Shown piece by piece: positions 1 through 8,498 of a DNA stretch of 64,000 nt; the stretch's first letter is position 1, and each line of letters opens with the position of its first letter. The position numbers and the translations under genes are program-made. A model generated the notes under the pieces. That model was not told the DNA's origin, did not search any database, and was given only the letters and a program-made list of their open reading frames with translations. This DNA is from Cryptosporangium aurantiacum (GTDB lineage Bacteria; Actinomycetota; Actinomycetes; Mycobacteriales; Cryptosporangiaceae), in the NCBI RefSeq assembly GCF_900143005.1, contig NZ_FRCS01000005.1, positions 1 to 64,000 on the forward strand. Reading direction: 5' to 3'.

Positions 1-180
1 CCCAGCGCAGCACCCCGGCCCAGCCAGTACCCCGACCCAGCCCAGCACCCCGACCCAGCGCAGCACCCCGACCCAGCGCAGCACCCCGACCCAGCAGCAC
101 CCGGTGCAGCAGCACTTTGGCCCAGCAGCACCCCAGCCCAGCGCAGCACCCCAGCCCACCGCAGCACTCCGGCCCGGCAG
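1..180. repeat. Degenerate tandem repeat at the left edge
   Basis: Short imperfect copies built around CAGCACCCCGACCCAGCG (about 18 bp) run from the window edge to about 180, with decaying copies beyond about 105. I see no convincing gene in positions 1-255. The array lies 3' of the minus-strand aldo/keto reductase. Reading frames through it give only low-complexity Ala/Pro/Gln peptides. The array may continue to the left of the window. Confidence 0.7.
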
Positions 181-255
181 CATCGCCGACCAACGGCTAG
201 GGCCGAGGGCTAACACCGACCCAGCGGCACCCCACAGGCCTCGCCGCTCGACGAT

Positions 256-1266
256 TCAGCCGACCGGTGCGCCGTTCACGATGCGCGCGACCTCGTCCAT
301 TTGCTCTGCCGTCAGCGGGCCCTTCTCGAGGGCCCGGGCGTTCTCCTCGACCTGCGCCACGGTCTTGAAGCCGGGGATCGGCACCGTCCGCGGGCTGCGC
401 CCCCAGATCCAGGCCAGCGCGCCCTGCGCCAGCGTGCGGCCGTCGCTGGTGAGCACGTCGCGGACGGCGTCCAGCCGGGCCAGCCAGTCCGCCGTCGGTC
501 GACCGTCGGCGAACGCCGGGTGCCAGGAGGCACGGCGCCGCTGGTCGTCGTCGGCGAACGTCGTGGTTGGGGTGAACTTGCCGGTCAGCGCCCCCATGGC
601 CAGCGGGCTGCGGTTGATGCTTCCCAGTCCGAACTCGTCGCAGAGTGCGAGCATCGCCGGGTCCTCGTAGCCCAGCACGCTCAGGCCATGTTGGACGACC
701 GAGAAGCCGGGCGCCTCGGCGACCGCGCGGATCGAGGCGACGTCGTCCGTGCTCCAGCCCCAGGTGCGGATCGAGCCCTCACGGACCAGGTCGACGAGCA
801 CGTCGACCATCCGCAGCGCTTCCTCGGCGGGCAGGTCGCCGACGTGCAGCTGGTAGACGTCGATGTAGTCGGTGCCAAGCCGGCGCAGGCTCGCGGCCAG
901 CTCCGACCGGATGCGGGACTCCAGGTCGGGGTCGGGCACCGGGTACTCCGAGACGGCGCTCTGCGCTTCGTCGACGCGGTACCCGAACTTCGTGGCGAGG
1001 ACGACGTCGTCGCGGTGGCCGGCGAAGGCTCGGCCGAGGATGACTTCGCTGTGCCCGGCGCCGTAGTTCGCCGCGGTGTCGAAGAACGTGATGCCGAGTT
1101 CGTGCGCGCGACGCAGGGCACGCACGGATTCCTCGTCATCCACCGCGCTCCAGCCGCCGGGGGAACCCAGGAACGTCCAGGTTCCGCCGATGGCCCAGCA
1201 GCCCAGGCCGAGGGCAGAGACGTCGATGCCCGAACGGCCGAGCGTCCGCGGTTGTGCCGGCGCCAT
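256..1266 (-). CDS. Aldo/keto reductase
   Basis: This is a 336-residue NAD(P)H-dependent oxidoreductase of the aldo/keto reductase superfamily, a cytoplasmic TIM-barrel enzyme. The N-terminal GLGCWAIGG strand, the catalytic Asp and Tyr in FFDTAANYG, the catalytic Lys in LATKFGY and the active-site His in VYQLHVGD are all visible. The C-terminal part has the cofactor-region features of the family (IPGFKTVAQVEEN). The ATG at 1266 was chosen because AAAGGAG lies about 7 bases upstream, although the frame is open further upstream. It is divergent, across 97 bp, from a MocR/PdxR-type regulator. Since such regulators often govern vitamin B6 or amine genes, pyridoxal or a related aldehyde is a possible substrate, but that is inference. 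Confidence 0.9.
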   Translation of the reverse strand: MAPAQPRTLGRSGIDVSALGLGCWAIGGTWTFLGSPGGWSAVDDEESVRALRRAHELGITFFDTAANYGAGHSEVILGRAFAGHRDDVVLATKFGYRVDEAQSAVSEYPVPDPDLESRIRSELAASLRRLGTDYIDVYQLHVGDLPAEEALRMVDVLVDLVREGSIRTWGWSTDDVASIRAVAEAPGFSVVQHGLSVLGYEDPAMLALCDEFGLGSINRSPLAMGALTGKFTPTTTFADDDQRRRASWHPAFADGRPTADWLARLDAVRDVLTSDGRTLAQGALAWIWGRSPRTVPIPGFKTVAQVEENARALEKGPLTAEQMDEVARIVNGAPVG

Positions 1267-1363
1267 GCCGGTCTCCTTTCGTCGGTGGTGCTGCTGTCGA
1301 CGGTAGAAGCCAAATGGACGGGTAACCATGGCCATTTCCGGGCCAATTCGATAGGACCATTCC

Positions 1364-3187
1364 GTGCGCATCCCTCTGGACCCCGCAAGTGCTGTGCCGC
1401 TGTACCGGCAGTTGGAGCGCTGGTTCGCCGACGCGATCACACGCGGCGCGCTTCCACCGGACAGTCGGCTGCCGTCCAGTCGAGCGCTCGCCGCCGACCT
1501 CGGCGTCAGCCGGGTCACGGTGGCCACGGCCTACGCGGAACTTGAGGCTGCCGGGCTGGTCGTCGCCGCCGTCGGCAGCGGCACGCGCGTAGCGCCCACG
1601 CTCCCGGCCGCGGTCAGCGCCGCGCGACCCGGCAGCCGCGCGCCAGCAGGTCCACGACCGTCTACGGCGCGCCGCGGGACACCCCCGGCGTCAAGGGCAC
1701 CCAAAGCGACATCTCCGGCGTCAACGACACCCGATGCGACGTTCCCGGCGTCAACGACACCCGATGCGACGTTCCCGGCGTCAACGACACCCGATGCGAC
1801 GTCCCCGGCGTCAACGGCACCCCTGACGACGTCCCCGGCGTCACCGGCACCCCTGACGACGTCCCCGGCGTCAACGGCACCCCTGACGACGTCCCCGGCG
1901 TCAACGGCACCTCGAACGAGGTCTCCGGGGCCGACCGCACCCCGAACGACGTCCCCGGCGTCAACGGCTCACCACACAACGTCCCTCGCGTCAGCGGCGC
2001 AGCCGGGCGGGCCATGGCCGGCGTGGCAGGGTGATCTCGCGGCAGACGGCCCGATCCCGGGAGTGCCTGGTAGCGAACCACTCGGCCCGAACGTCATCGC
2101 GTTCACCGGTGTCGGCGACCCGGCGGCCTACCCGGTTGCCGAGTTCGGCCGGACGCTCCGGCAAGTACTGGTTCGGGAAGGTGCGGCGGCGCTGAGTTAT
2201 GGCCCGGACCCGGCGGGTGACGAGTCGCTGCGGCGGACCATCACTCAGCTACTGGCCAGCCAGGGGATCAGCACCTCACCCGAGTCGGTACTCGTCACAT
2301 CGGGGTCCCAGCAGGCCCTCGCCCTGGTCTGCCAGGTGCTGGTGCGCCCCGGCGACACGGTCTTGGTGGAGGAACCCACCTACGATCTCGCGCTACGGCT
2401 GCTGCGCGCTGCGGGTGCGCAGCTGATCGGCATCCCGGTGGATACCCATGGCCTCCGGGTCGACGTTCTGGAACGGCTGCTGGAGCAGCACCGCCCGCGC
2501 CTGCTGTACGTGGTGCCGAACTTCCAGAACCCGACCGGCGCGACGCTGAGCGGGCCCCGTCGTCACGCGCTGCTGGCGACCGCCCGCGCGCACGGCGTGC
2601 CGGTTTTCGAGGACGACTTCGCCGGAGACCTGCGCTACTCCGGCCGCGCGACGCCCGCGATCAAGTCTCTGGACGACGGGGGCCACGTCCTCTACGCGGG
2701 CACGTTCTCGAAGCTGCTGATGCCGGGGCTGCGCGTCGGTTACCTGGTCGTCGACGGCCCGATCCGCCGACGCCTGGTCGAGACCAAGCAGGTCACCGAC
2801 CTGGGGACGTCGCTCCTGCTCCAGCGGGCGCTGGACCGCTTCGTCACGGTGGGCCGATACCAGGCCAACCTCCGCCGCACCACGCGCCTCTACCGCGAGC
2901 GGCGGGACACCCTGCGGAGCGCGCTCACCGAGCACCTGCCGGATGCCCGGTTCGCGCTACCGGCCGGCGGGCTGTTCTGCTGGGTCGCGCTGCCCGCCGG
3001 GGTGCGCTCGGACGCCCTGGTCCGGGCCGCTCGCGATCGAGGCGTGGATGTGGCGCCAGGGTCCCGGTTCTTCCTCGACCCCACGCACGGCGCCGGTCAC
3101 GTCCGCCTCAACTTCGCGGTACAACCCCCGGAACGGATCACCACCGGAGTGCGCCGGCTCGCCGCGGCCACCAACAGCCTGCGCTGA
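1364..3187 (+). CDS. MocR/PdxR family transcriptional regulator (GntR HTH + aminotransferase-like domain)
   Basis: This 607-residue regulator joins an N-terminal GntR-type winged helix (residues about 1-70, with the typical SRVTVATAYAELEAAGLV recognition segment) to a fold-type I aminotransferase domain (about residues 235-600). The PLP-domain signatures VVPNFQNPTG and the Schiff-base lysine in GTFSKLLMPGLRVGY are intact, so PLP binding is likely. The two domains are joined by an unusually long linker made of about 11 copies of a ten-residue Thr/Ser/Pro/Ala repeat. The usual MocR length is about 450-500, so the linker accounts for the excess. The start is GTG at 1364, where the conserved helix begins almost at once. 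It is divergent from the aldo/keto reductase, its most likely target besides itself. Confidence 0.9.
   Translation: MRIPLDPASAVPLYRQLERWFADAITRGALPPDSRLPSSRALAADLGVSRVTVATAYAELEAAGLVVAAVGSGTRVAPTLPAAVSAARPGSRAPAGPRPSTARRGTPPASRAPKATSPASTTPDATFPASTTPDATFPASTTPDATSPASTAPLTTSPASPAPLTTSPASTAPLTTSPASTAPRTRSPGPTAPRTTSPASTAHHTTSLASAAQPGGPWPAWQGDLAADGPIPGVPGSEPLGPNVIAFTGVGDPAAYPVAEFGRTLRQVLVREGAAALSYGPDPAGDESLRRTITQLLASQGISTSPESVLVTSGSQQALALVCQVLVRPGDTVLVEEPTYDLALRLLRAAGAQLIGIPVDTHGLRVDVLERLLEQHRPRLLYVVPNFQNPTGATLSGPRRHALLATARAHGVPVFEDDFAGDLRYSGRATPAIKSLDDGGHVLYAGTFSKLLMPGLRVGYLVVDGPIRRRLVETKQVTDLGTSLLLQRALDRFVTVGRYQANLRRTTRLYRERRDTLRSALTEHLPDARFALPAGGLFCWVALPAGVRSDALVRAARDRGVDVAPGSRFFLDPTHGAGHVRLNFAVQPPERITTGVRRLAAATNSLR
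1677..1997. repeat. 30-bp in-frame tandem repeat inside the MocR linker
   Basis: About eleven copies of a 30-bp unit (core CCCGGCGTCAACG, then CACCC plus a variable tail) encode decapeptides such as TTPDATFPAS and TAPLTTSPAS. Three consecutive units near 1715-1800 are almost identical, while flanking units have diverged, which suggests recent slippage or unequal recombination. All copies keep the reading frame, so the linker can change length without inactivating the regulator. Confidence 0.9.
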
Positions 3188-3310
3188 CCGACGCGCTGCG
3201 CTGACCCGACGCGCTGCGCTGACCCGACGCGCTGCGCTGACCGACGCGCTGCGCTGACCCGACGCGCTGCGCTGACCCGACGCGCTGCGCTGACCCGACG
3301 CGCTGCGCTA
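3184..3310. repeat. 17/18-bp tandem repeat downstream of the MocR gene
   Basis: Seven to eight copies of CTGACCCGACGCGCTGCG, or the same unit lacking one C, start at the MocR stop codon and end near 3310, followed by two shorter decayed copies. Single-base length differences mean they do not keep a frame, which fits non-coding DNA. No stem-loop terminator is seen here. Confidence 0.85.
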
Positions 3311-3390
3311 ACGACGCCCTGCGCTCATGACGCCCTGCGCTCATCGACGCGAAGGCGGGCTCTAAGCGCGCCTTACAGCCCGGTTTCCCG

Positions 3391-4173
3391 TCAGTCCCAG
3401 CGGAAGTACTTCGCCGCCGCAGCCAGCGAGACGACCGCCCAGGCCAACAGCGTCAGCACGTCGTTCAGGGGAACGCCGCCGCCCTCGCCGAGCACCGCCC
3501 GCAGACCGTCGGCGAGCGCCGCGCTCGGCAGGTAGCCGAGCACCCCCGCGACGCCGTCCGGCAGCGAGGAGAGCGGGAACACGATGCCGCCAGCGAACAG
3601 CAGCAGGAACCAGATCAGGTTCGCGGCGGCGAGCGTCGCCTCGGCCCGGAGCGTGCCAGCCATCAGCAGGCCGAGCCCGGCGAACGCAGCGGTGCCACAC
3701 GCGACCAGCAGCACGACCGCGAGCGGATTGCCGTGCGGACGCCACCCCAGCGCGATGCCCACGCCGCTGATCACCGCGATCTGGATGACCTCCAGCGCCG
3801 CGACGGCCAGCGTCTTACCGCCGATCAGGCCCCACCGAGGCAGCGGCGTCGCTCCGAGCCGCTTCAACACCCCGTACCGCCGCTCGAACCCGGTCGCGAT
3901 CGCCAGCCCGGTGAACGCGGCCGACATCACCGCGAGCGCCAAGATGCCGGGCACCAGGAAGTCGACCTTGCTCAGCCCGGACGTGGTCTCCAGGTCGAGG
4001 AACGGCTGGGTCACCAGCGCGACCGTCAGCAGCACCGGGATGATCAGGTTGAGCAGCAGCTGCTCACCGTGCCGGAGCGTAAGTTTCAGCTCCATCCACG
4101 TCTGCGCCAGCAGCATCCGGCGCCACGGAGCCGGTCCGGCGTCGGGCGTGAAAAGGCCGGGCGCGAGATTCAC
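3391..4173 (-). CDS. ABC-2 type transporter permease
   Basis: This 260-residue integral membrane protein has about six hydrophobic segments and the layout of ABC-2 exporter permeases. A soluble N-terminal stretch precedes LLLNLIIPVLLTVALV, and the middle holds FERRYGVLKRLGATPLPRW, a loop typical of the family. It forms a two-gene exporter with the ATPase upstream. The ATPase stop and this GTG start overlap by 4 bp, implying translational coupling. The substrate is unknown; relatives export drugs, lipids or lantibiotics. Confidence 0.88.
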   Translation of the reverse strand: MNLAPGLFTPDAGPAPWRRMLLAQTWMELKLTLRHGEQLLLNLIIPVLLTVALVTQPFLDLETTSGLSKVDFLVPGILALAVMSAAFTGLAIATGFERRYGVLKRLGATPLPRWGLIGGKTLAVAALEVIQIAVISGVGIALGWRPHGNPLAVVLLVACGTAAFAGLGLLMAGTLRAEATLAAANLIWFLLLFAGGIVFPLSSLPDGVAGVLGYLPSAALADGLRAVLGEGGGVPLNDVLTLLAWAVVSLAAAAKYFRWD

Positions 4174-5135
4174 CGCAGTTCCCGTCCGGTCAGGTCAAGA
4201 AAAACGTCCTCCAGCGTGCGCCGTCCGACCTGCAGGTCGCTCGGCATCACCGCCCGGTCCGCGCACCAGGCCGTCACCGCGGCCAGCAACTGCGGACCGA
4301 TCGCCGCGGGCGGCCCGGTCACCTGGTAGCCGCCGTCGCCCGCGCTCGCGGCGACGCAGCCGGCCGGCAGCGTCGCGGTGAGCCCGAGCAGCGCCTCGGC
4401 GTCCAGGTCGGCGTCCGCGCGAAACCGCAGCGTCGGCTGCTCGCCGCGGGTCAGCGCGGCCGGGGTGCCCTGCGCGACGGCCTTACCCGCGTCGACGATC
4501 AGCACCTCGTCGGCCAGCCGCTCGGCCTCGTCCATGTGGTGGGTGGTGAGCACGACTGTCACGCCGTCGGCGCGGAGCGCCTCCACGATGCGCCAGACCG
4601 CGTGCCGCGCCTGCGGGTCCAGGCCCGCGGTCGGCTCATCCAAAAAGACCAATTCCGGACGCCCGACGACGGCCATCGCCAGCGACAGCCGCTGCTGCTG
4701 ACCACCGGAGAGCCGACGCACCGCGGTGCGGGCGACGTCGGTGAGGCCGAGCAGCTCGAGCAGCAGGTCGGGGTCGAGCGGGTTCCGGCTGTAGCTGGCG
4801 GTGAGGCGCAGCATCTCGGCGGTACGCGCGCCCGGATAGGCACCACCGCCCGCCTGCAGCATCACGCCGACCCGCGGCCGCAGCGCCGCCGCGTCGCGCA
4901 CCGGGTCGAGGCCCAGCACCCGCACCTGGCCACCGTCGGCGCGGCGGAAGCCCTCACACGTCTCGATCGTGCTCGTCTTACCTGCGCCGTTCGGGCCGAG
5001 GACCGCGAAGACGACCCCGCGGGGAACCCGGAAACTCAGGCCGTCGACCGCGACCTTCGCGCCGTACCGCTTGACGAGCCCGGTGACCTCGACGGCGGAC
5101 CCGAGGGTGTCGCCGTCCCTCTCCGGCGCAGCCAT
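4170..5135 (-). CDS. ABC transporter ATP-binding protein (exporter type)
   Basis: About 321 residues. The nucleotide-binding domain has Walker A (LGPNGAGKTST), the signature RRLSGGQQQRLSLAMA, Walker B (LVFLDEPTAGLDP) and a switch His (LTTHHMDEAERLAD). The 90-residue C-terminal tail matches the extension of DrrA-like exporter ATPases. It powers the adjacent ABC-2 permease. ATG at 5135 is chosen. A GTG at 5162 in the same frame is an alternative that would make a leaderless message, because TACACT sits 8 nt upstream of it on the minus strand (5176-5171). Neither start has a clear Shine-Dalgarno. Confidence 0.88.
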   Translation of the reverse strand: MAAPERDGDTLGSAVEVTGLVKRYGAKVAVDGLSFRVPRGVVFAVLGPNGAGKTSTIETCEGFRRADGGQVRVLGLDPVRDAAALRPRVGVMLQAGGGAYPGARTAEMLRLTASYSRNPLDPDLLLELLGLTDVARTAVRRLSGGQQQRLSLAMAVVGRPELVFLDEPTAGLDPQARHAVWRIVEALRADGVTVVLTTHHMDEAERLADEVLIVDAGKAVAQGTPAALTRGEQPTLRFRADADLDAEALLGLTATLPAGCVAASAGDGGYQVTGPPAAIGPQLLAAVTAWCADRAVMPSDLQVGRRTLEDVFLDLTGRELR

Positions 5136-5278
5136 CGTGCGCGCGTGGGTGGAGGAGGTCACGTCGACAGAGTGTAGGCGCCCCCCGCCGCTCCCGGTGC
5201 GCCGAGCCGACGCGTACCGCATCACATCCGCATGACGTCGCCGACACACGACTCGTTCAGGTACTGGACGATAGAGAG

Positions 5279-6406
5279 GTGAGTAGCACCAACCGGGTTC
5301 CGGAAACCAGGCTGATGGGCGACGACGAGCTCTCAGCCGACGACGCGTGGGCAACGTTGCGGCAGTACGGCCGGTGGCATCTGCTGCGGGACGCGTTCGT
5401 GCGGTTCCGGTACGGCGACGGGTTCAGCCACTCGCGGGCGCTGGCGCTGCAGCTGTGTCTGGCCGCGGTGCCGTTCCTGATCGCGCTCACCGGCCTCGCC
5501 GCCGACCTCGGCGCCGAGGAGGGCGGCAAGATCGTCGCCGACACGGTGCTGGAGCTGACGCCGCGGAGCAGCGACGCGCTCGTCGAGCAGACCCTGCACG
5601 GCGGCGAGCAGGCCGAGAACGTCGGCGAGTTCGCGCTGGTCAGTGGCTTGATCACCGGGATGGTGGCGCTCGCGACCGCGATGGCGCAGGTCGAGCGCGG
5701 CGCGAACCGGATGTACGGCGTCGAGCGGGACCGGCCCGCCCTGCACAAGTACGCCCGCGCGATCGTGCTGTCGTTCATCGCCGGGCTGCCGGCGTTCCTC
5801 GGGTTCCTGGTGCTGGTGGCCGGTGAGCCGTTCGGTGACGCGGTGGTCTCCGAGTACGGCTGGCCCGCGTGGATCGAGACCACCTGGGACATCGTCCGCT
5901 GGCCGATCGGGCTGGTGCTCACCGTCGTCTCGATCGCGTTGCTGTTCGAGCAGGCACCGCGCCGGCGACAGCCGGGCGTGTCGTGGCTGGTGTTCGGGGC
6001 CGGTGTCTCGACCGTGCTCTGGCTCGCCGCGACGCTGGGCCTGGCGCTGTACGTCCAGGGGAGCGGGGCGTTCCCGGACACCTACGGACCGCTCACCGCG
6101 GTGATGGCGCTGCTGCTCTGGGCGAACCTGACGTCGATCGCGCTGTTCCTCGGGTTGGCGTTCGCCGCTCAGCTGGAGGCGCTGCGCGTCGGTCAGCCTG
6201 AGCCTGCCGAACCCGACCGCTGGCGCCCGATGCCGGACGACGCCCACGAGGACGGTGCCCAGAAGGACGGTGCCCAGAAGGACGGTGCCCAGAAGGACGG
6301 TGCCCAGAAGGACGGTGCCCAGAAGGACGGTGCCCAGAAGGACGGTGCCCAGAAGGTCGGCAACCAGGAGAACGGGGCCCCCGCAGCCGAGCCTGCCGGC
6401 ACGTAG
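5279..6406 (+). CDS. YihY/BrkB family inner-membrane protein with AQKDG-repeat tail
   Basis: This 375-residue protein belongs to the YihY/virulence factor BrkB family. A short cytoplasmic N-terminus with FRYGDGFSHSRALALQ leads into about six membrane helices spanning residues 50-300 (for example LCLAAVPFLIALTGLAAD and FIAGLPAFLGFLVLVAG). The biochemical role of the family is not established. The C-terminal 70 residues are hydrophilic and contain seven copies of the pentapeptide AQKDG (last copy AQKVG), which is not part of the family core. GTG 5279 is used; ATG 5312 is an in-frame alternative. A strong hairpin follows the stop. Confidence 0.85.
   Translation: MSSTNRVPETRLMGDDELSADDAWATLRQYGRWHLLRDAFVRFRYGDGFSHSRALALQLCLAAVPFLIALTGLAADLGAEEGGKIVADTVLELTPRSSDALVEQTLHGGEQAENVGEFALVSGLITGMVALATAMAQVERGANRMYGVERDRPALHKYARAIVLSFIAGLPAFLGFLVLVAGEPFGDAVVSEYGWPAWIETTWDIVRWPIGLVLTVVSIALLFEQAPRRRQPGVSWLVFGAGVSTVLWLAATLGLALYVQGSGAFPDTYGPLTAVMALLLWANLTSIALFLGLAFAAQLEALRVGQPEPAEPDRWRPMPDDAHEDGAQKDGAQKDGAQKDGAQKDGAQKDGAQKDGAQKVGNQENGAPAAEPAGT
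6254..6358. repeat. 15-bp minisatellite encoding (AQKDG)n
   Basis: Seven nearly perfect copies of GCCCAGAAGGACGGT lie in frame within the tail of the YihY-like gene. DNA identity between copies is almost complete although synonymous change would be allowed, which indicates recent expansion. The encoded tract is charged (Lys/Asp) and very probably disordered. Confidence 0.92.
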
Positions 6407-6412
6407 CGCAAC

Positions 6413-6440
6413 TCCGAGGTGCGGTTATCCGCACCTCGGA
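6413..6440 (+). terminator. Hairpin after the YihY-like gene
   Basis: A perfect 12-bp inverted repeat (TCCGAGGTGCGG / CCGCACCTCGGA) with a TTAT loop lies 6 bases after the stop codon. There is no T-run, as is common for actinobacterial terminators. Because it also lies upstream of the next operon, an operator role cannot be excluded. Confidence 0.65.
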
Positions 6441-6492
6441 CGGCCGGTCCGCCCGGATGTACGCCGACGCCGCTCCCGCGACGCTGAACCGC

Positions 6493-7212
6493 ATGAACGT
6501 AGTGGAACTCGACCGGGTCACCCGGCGATACGGCAACACCACCGCCCTCGACGGCGTCAGCCTGAGCATTCCGTCCGGCTCGTTCGTGGCGGTCATGGGC
6601 GCCACCGGATCCGGGAAGAGCACGCTGCTGCAGTGCGCGGCCGGGCTCGACCGGCCCGACTCCGGAACGGTCCGGCTCGCCGGTGACGACATCGGCCGGA
6701 AGCGCGAACGAGCGCTGACGCGGCTGCGGCGCGACAAGATCGGCTTCGTCTTCCAGTCGTACAACCTGCTCTCCGAGCTGACGGTCCGGCAGAACGTGCT
6801 GCTGCCGGTCCGGCTGGGCGCGCGCCGCACCAGGCCGGTGGAGGACACGCTGGAGGCCGTCGGGCTGGGCGGCTTCGGCGGACGCAAGGTCGGGCAGCTG
6901 TCCGGCGGGCAGCGTCAGCGGGTCGCGCTCGCCCGCGCGCTGATCACCGGTCCCGCGGTGGTGTTCGCGGACGAGCCGACCGGGGCGCTGGACCCCACGA
7001 CCGGCGGCCAGATCCTCCGGCTGCTGCGCGAATCCGTCGACCGGGACGGCCTCACGGTCGTGATGGTGACCCACGACCCGGTGGCGGCTGCCTGGAGCGA
7101 CCGGCTCGTGCTGCTGCACACCGGAACCATCGTCTCCGACTCCCCCACGCCCGCCACCGAGACGATCGCCACCCGGCTGCGCGCCGCGTTCGCCGGGGTG
7201 AACGCGGCATGA
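6493..7212 (+). CDS. ABC transporter ATP-binding protein (MacB/LolD type)
   Basis: This 239-residue ATPase has Walker A (MGATGSGKSTL), a Q-loop (FVFQSYNLLSELT), the signature GQLSGGQRQRVALARAL, Walker B (VVFADEPTGALDP) and a switch His (MVTHDPVAA). The sequence is typical of the MacB/LolD/FtsE subfamily that pairs with FtsX-like permeases. ATG 6493 is chosen because the conserved first strand begins there; an earlier ATG at 6457 adds 12 unconserved residues. It is the first gene of a four-gene operon with a permease, histidine kinase and response regulator, with 4-bp overlaps. Such modules often sense and remove cell-envelope-active peptides, but the substrate here is unknown. Confidence 0.92.
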   Translation: MNVVELDRVTRRYGNTTALDGVSLSIPSGSFVAVMGATGSGKSTLLQCAAGLDRPDSGTVRLAGDDIGRKRERALTRLRRDKIGFVFQSYNLLSELTVRQNVLLPVRLGARRTRPVEDTLEAVGLGGFGGRKVGQLSGGQRQRVALARALITGPAVVFADEPTGALDPTTGGQILRLLRESVDRDGLTVVMVTHDPVAAAWSDRLVLLHTGTIVSDSPTPATETIATRLRAAFAGVNAA

Positions 7213-8498
7213 GGGCCGGGCTCGTCCGGCAGGCACTGCGCAAGCAGCCCTGGTCGTTCGCCGGACCGTTCATCACCCAGTGCCTGGCCGCCGCGCTGGT
7301 CACCGGAGCGCTGGGAGCCGCGTCGTCGCTCCCGGCCGGATCGGACCTCGCGGCGTTCGCCGGGGTCCTGGTCGGTCTCGCGGTCTACCTCTCCGCGATC
7401 ATCGTCGGCGTGACGATGAGCTCCACGATCGCCCGGCAGGCGCGGGACATCGCGCTGGTCCGTGCGGTCGGGGCCGCGCCGGGACAGGTGCGGCGGGCCG
7501 CCGCGGGGCAGGCCGCGGTGGTGGCCGTTCCGGCCACGCTGGCCGGTGTCCCGCTCGGCACGGTGGGTGGCAGCGCCTGGGTCGACAGCCTGGTCACGCA
7601 CGACGTCGTATCGGCGACGGTCACGTTCGAAGCGCATCCGGCGGCGTTCCCGATCGCGCTGGCGATCACGCTGGGAACCTCGGTCGTCGGCGCGTTGATC
7701 GCGGCGATCCGCCCGTCCCGGGTGCGGCCAGCGGTCGCGCTGACCGACACCGCGGCGCCGCGGCGGCAGCTCGGACCGATCCGGACGCTGCTCGGCCTCC
7801 TCTTCGTCGCCGGTGGCGTGGCCGGGTCGATCGTGATCTCCGGGCTCGACGCGGACGCGGCCGAGCAGAGCGCGTTCTTCGTCCTGCTGGCCATGTGCGT
7901 GGGCGCCGGACTGCTCGCACCGGCGCTGCTGCGGGTCACCGCTCCGCTCGCCCTGCTGCTCGGCCCGATCGGACGGCTGGCCGCCGACAACCTCGCCGCG
8001 CGGGCGAGGTCGTACTCCGGCGCGCTCGTCCCGCTGGTGCTCGCCGCCGCGTTCGCCCTGATCAAGATCGCGGCGCATACGACGGCCGAACACGTCACCG
8101 GGCGTCCGCAGCCGGCCTCGGACGTCTGGCTCGACTACTCCGGCACCGCGGTCTACACGGTGTTCGCCGCGGTGGCGGCGCTCACCACGTTGATCACCGT
8201 GGTGCTGGGCCGCCGCCGGGAACTGGCGCTGCTGCGGCTGGCCGGTGCCACGCGGGCGTCCGCGCTGGGGGTCGTGGTCTGCGAGGCTCTGATCGTGACG
8301 GTCACCGGTCTGCTGGTGGCGGCGGGCGCCGCTGCCGCGACGCTGCTGCCGATGCTGCCCACGGCGCCCTACGTGCCGAGCGGCGTCGTGGTCGCCGGTG
8401 TGCTCGGCACGGCGCTGGTGGTCGGGGCGGGGATGGTCGCACCCGCGCTCGGCGTGATGCGCCGGCCGGCGATCGCCTCGGTGGGAGACGGTTCGTGA
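7209..8498 (+). CDS. FtsX-like ABC transporter permease
   Basis: This 429-residue membrane protein is the partner of the preceding ATPase and overlaps it by 4 bp. It shows two FtsX-like domains. The first has helices after residue 15 and around 50-75, followed by the conserved MSSTIARQARDIALVRAVGA coupling region. The second lies near the C-terminus with LGRRRELALLRLAGAT, the matching coupling motif. It looks like a mechanotransmission-type transporter rather than a conduit for small solutes. There are eight or so predicted membrane segments. The gene is followed by a histidine kinase whose GTG start overlaps this stop codon. Confidence 0.88.
   Translation: MRAGLVRQALRKQPWSFAGPFITQCLAAALVTGALGAASSLPAGSDLAAFAGVLVGLAVYLSAIIVGVTMSSTIARQARDIALVRAVGAAPGQVRRAAAGQAAVVAVPATLAGVPLGTVGGSAWVDSLVTHDVVSATVTFEAHPAAFPIALAITLGTSVVGALIAAIRPSRVRPAVALTDTAAPRRQLGPIRTLLGLLFVAGGVAGSIVISGLDADAAEQSAFFVLLAMCVGAGLLAPALLRVTAPLALLLGPIGRLAADNLAARARSYSGALVPLVLAAAFALIKIAAHTTAEHVTGRPQPASDVWLDYSGTAVYTVFAAVAALTTLITVVLGRRRELALLRLAGATRASALGVVVCEALIVTVTGLLVAAGAAAATLLPMLPTAPYVPSGVVVAGVLGTALVVGAGMVAPALGVMRRPAIASVGDGS

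Noticed and set aside
104-670. Plus-strand frame over the left repeat and aldo/keto reductase
   Set aside because: Starts in low-complexity repeats and continues antisense to a conserved enzyme.
1677-1997. Possible CRISPR array
   Set aside because: Units are contiguous with no unique spacers and lie in frame within a gene; no cas genes are present.
1662-2081. Minus-strand frame through the mocR repeats encoding Thr/Pro/Gly/Ser repeats
   Set aside because: Any 30-bp repeat is open in several frames; the plus frame is embedded in a complete MocR protein.
7280-8494. 5' extension of the histidine kinase frame
   Set aside because: It runs through the FtsX permease in another frame and yields Arg/Gly-rich nonsense; the kinase starts at GTG 8495.
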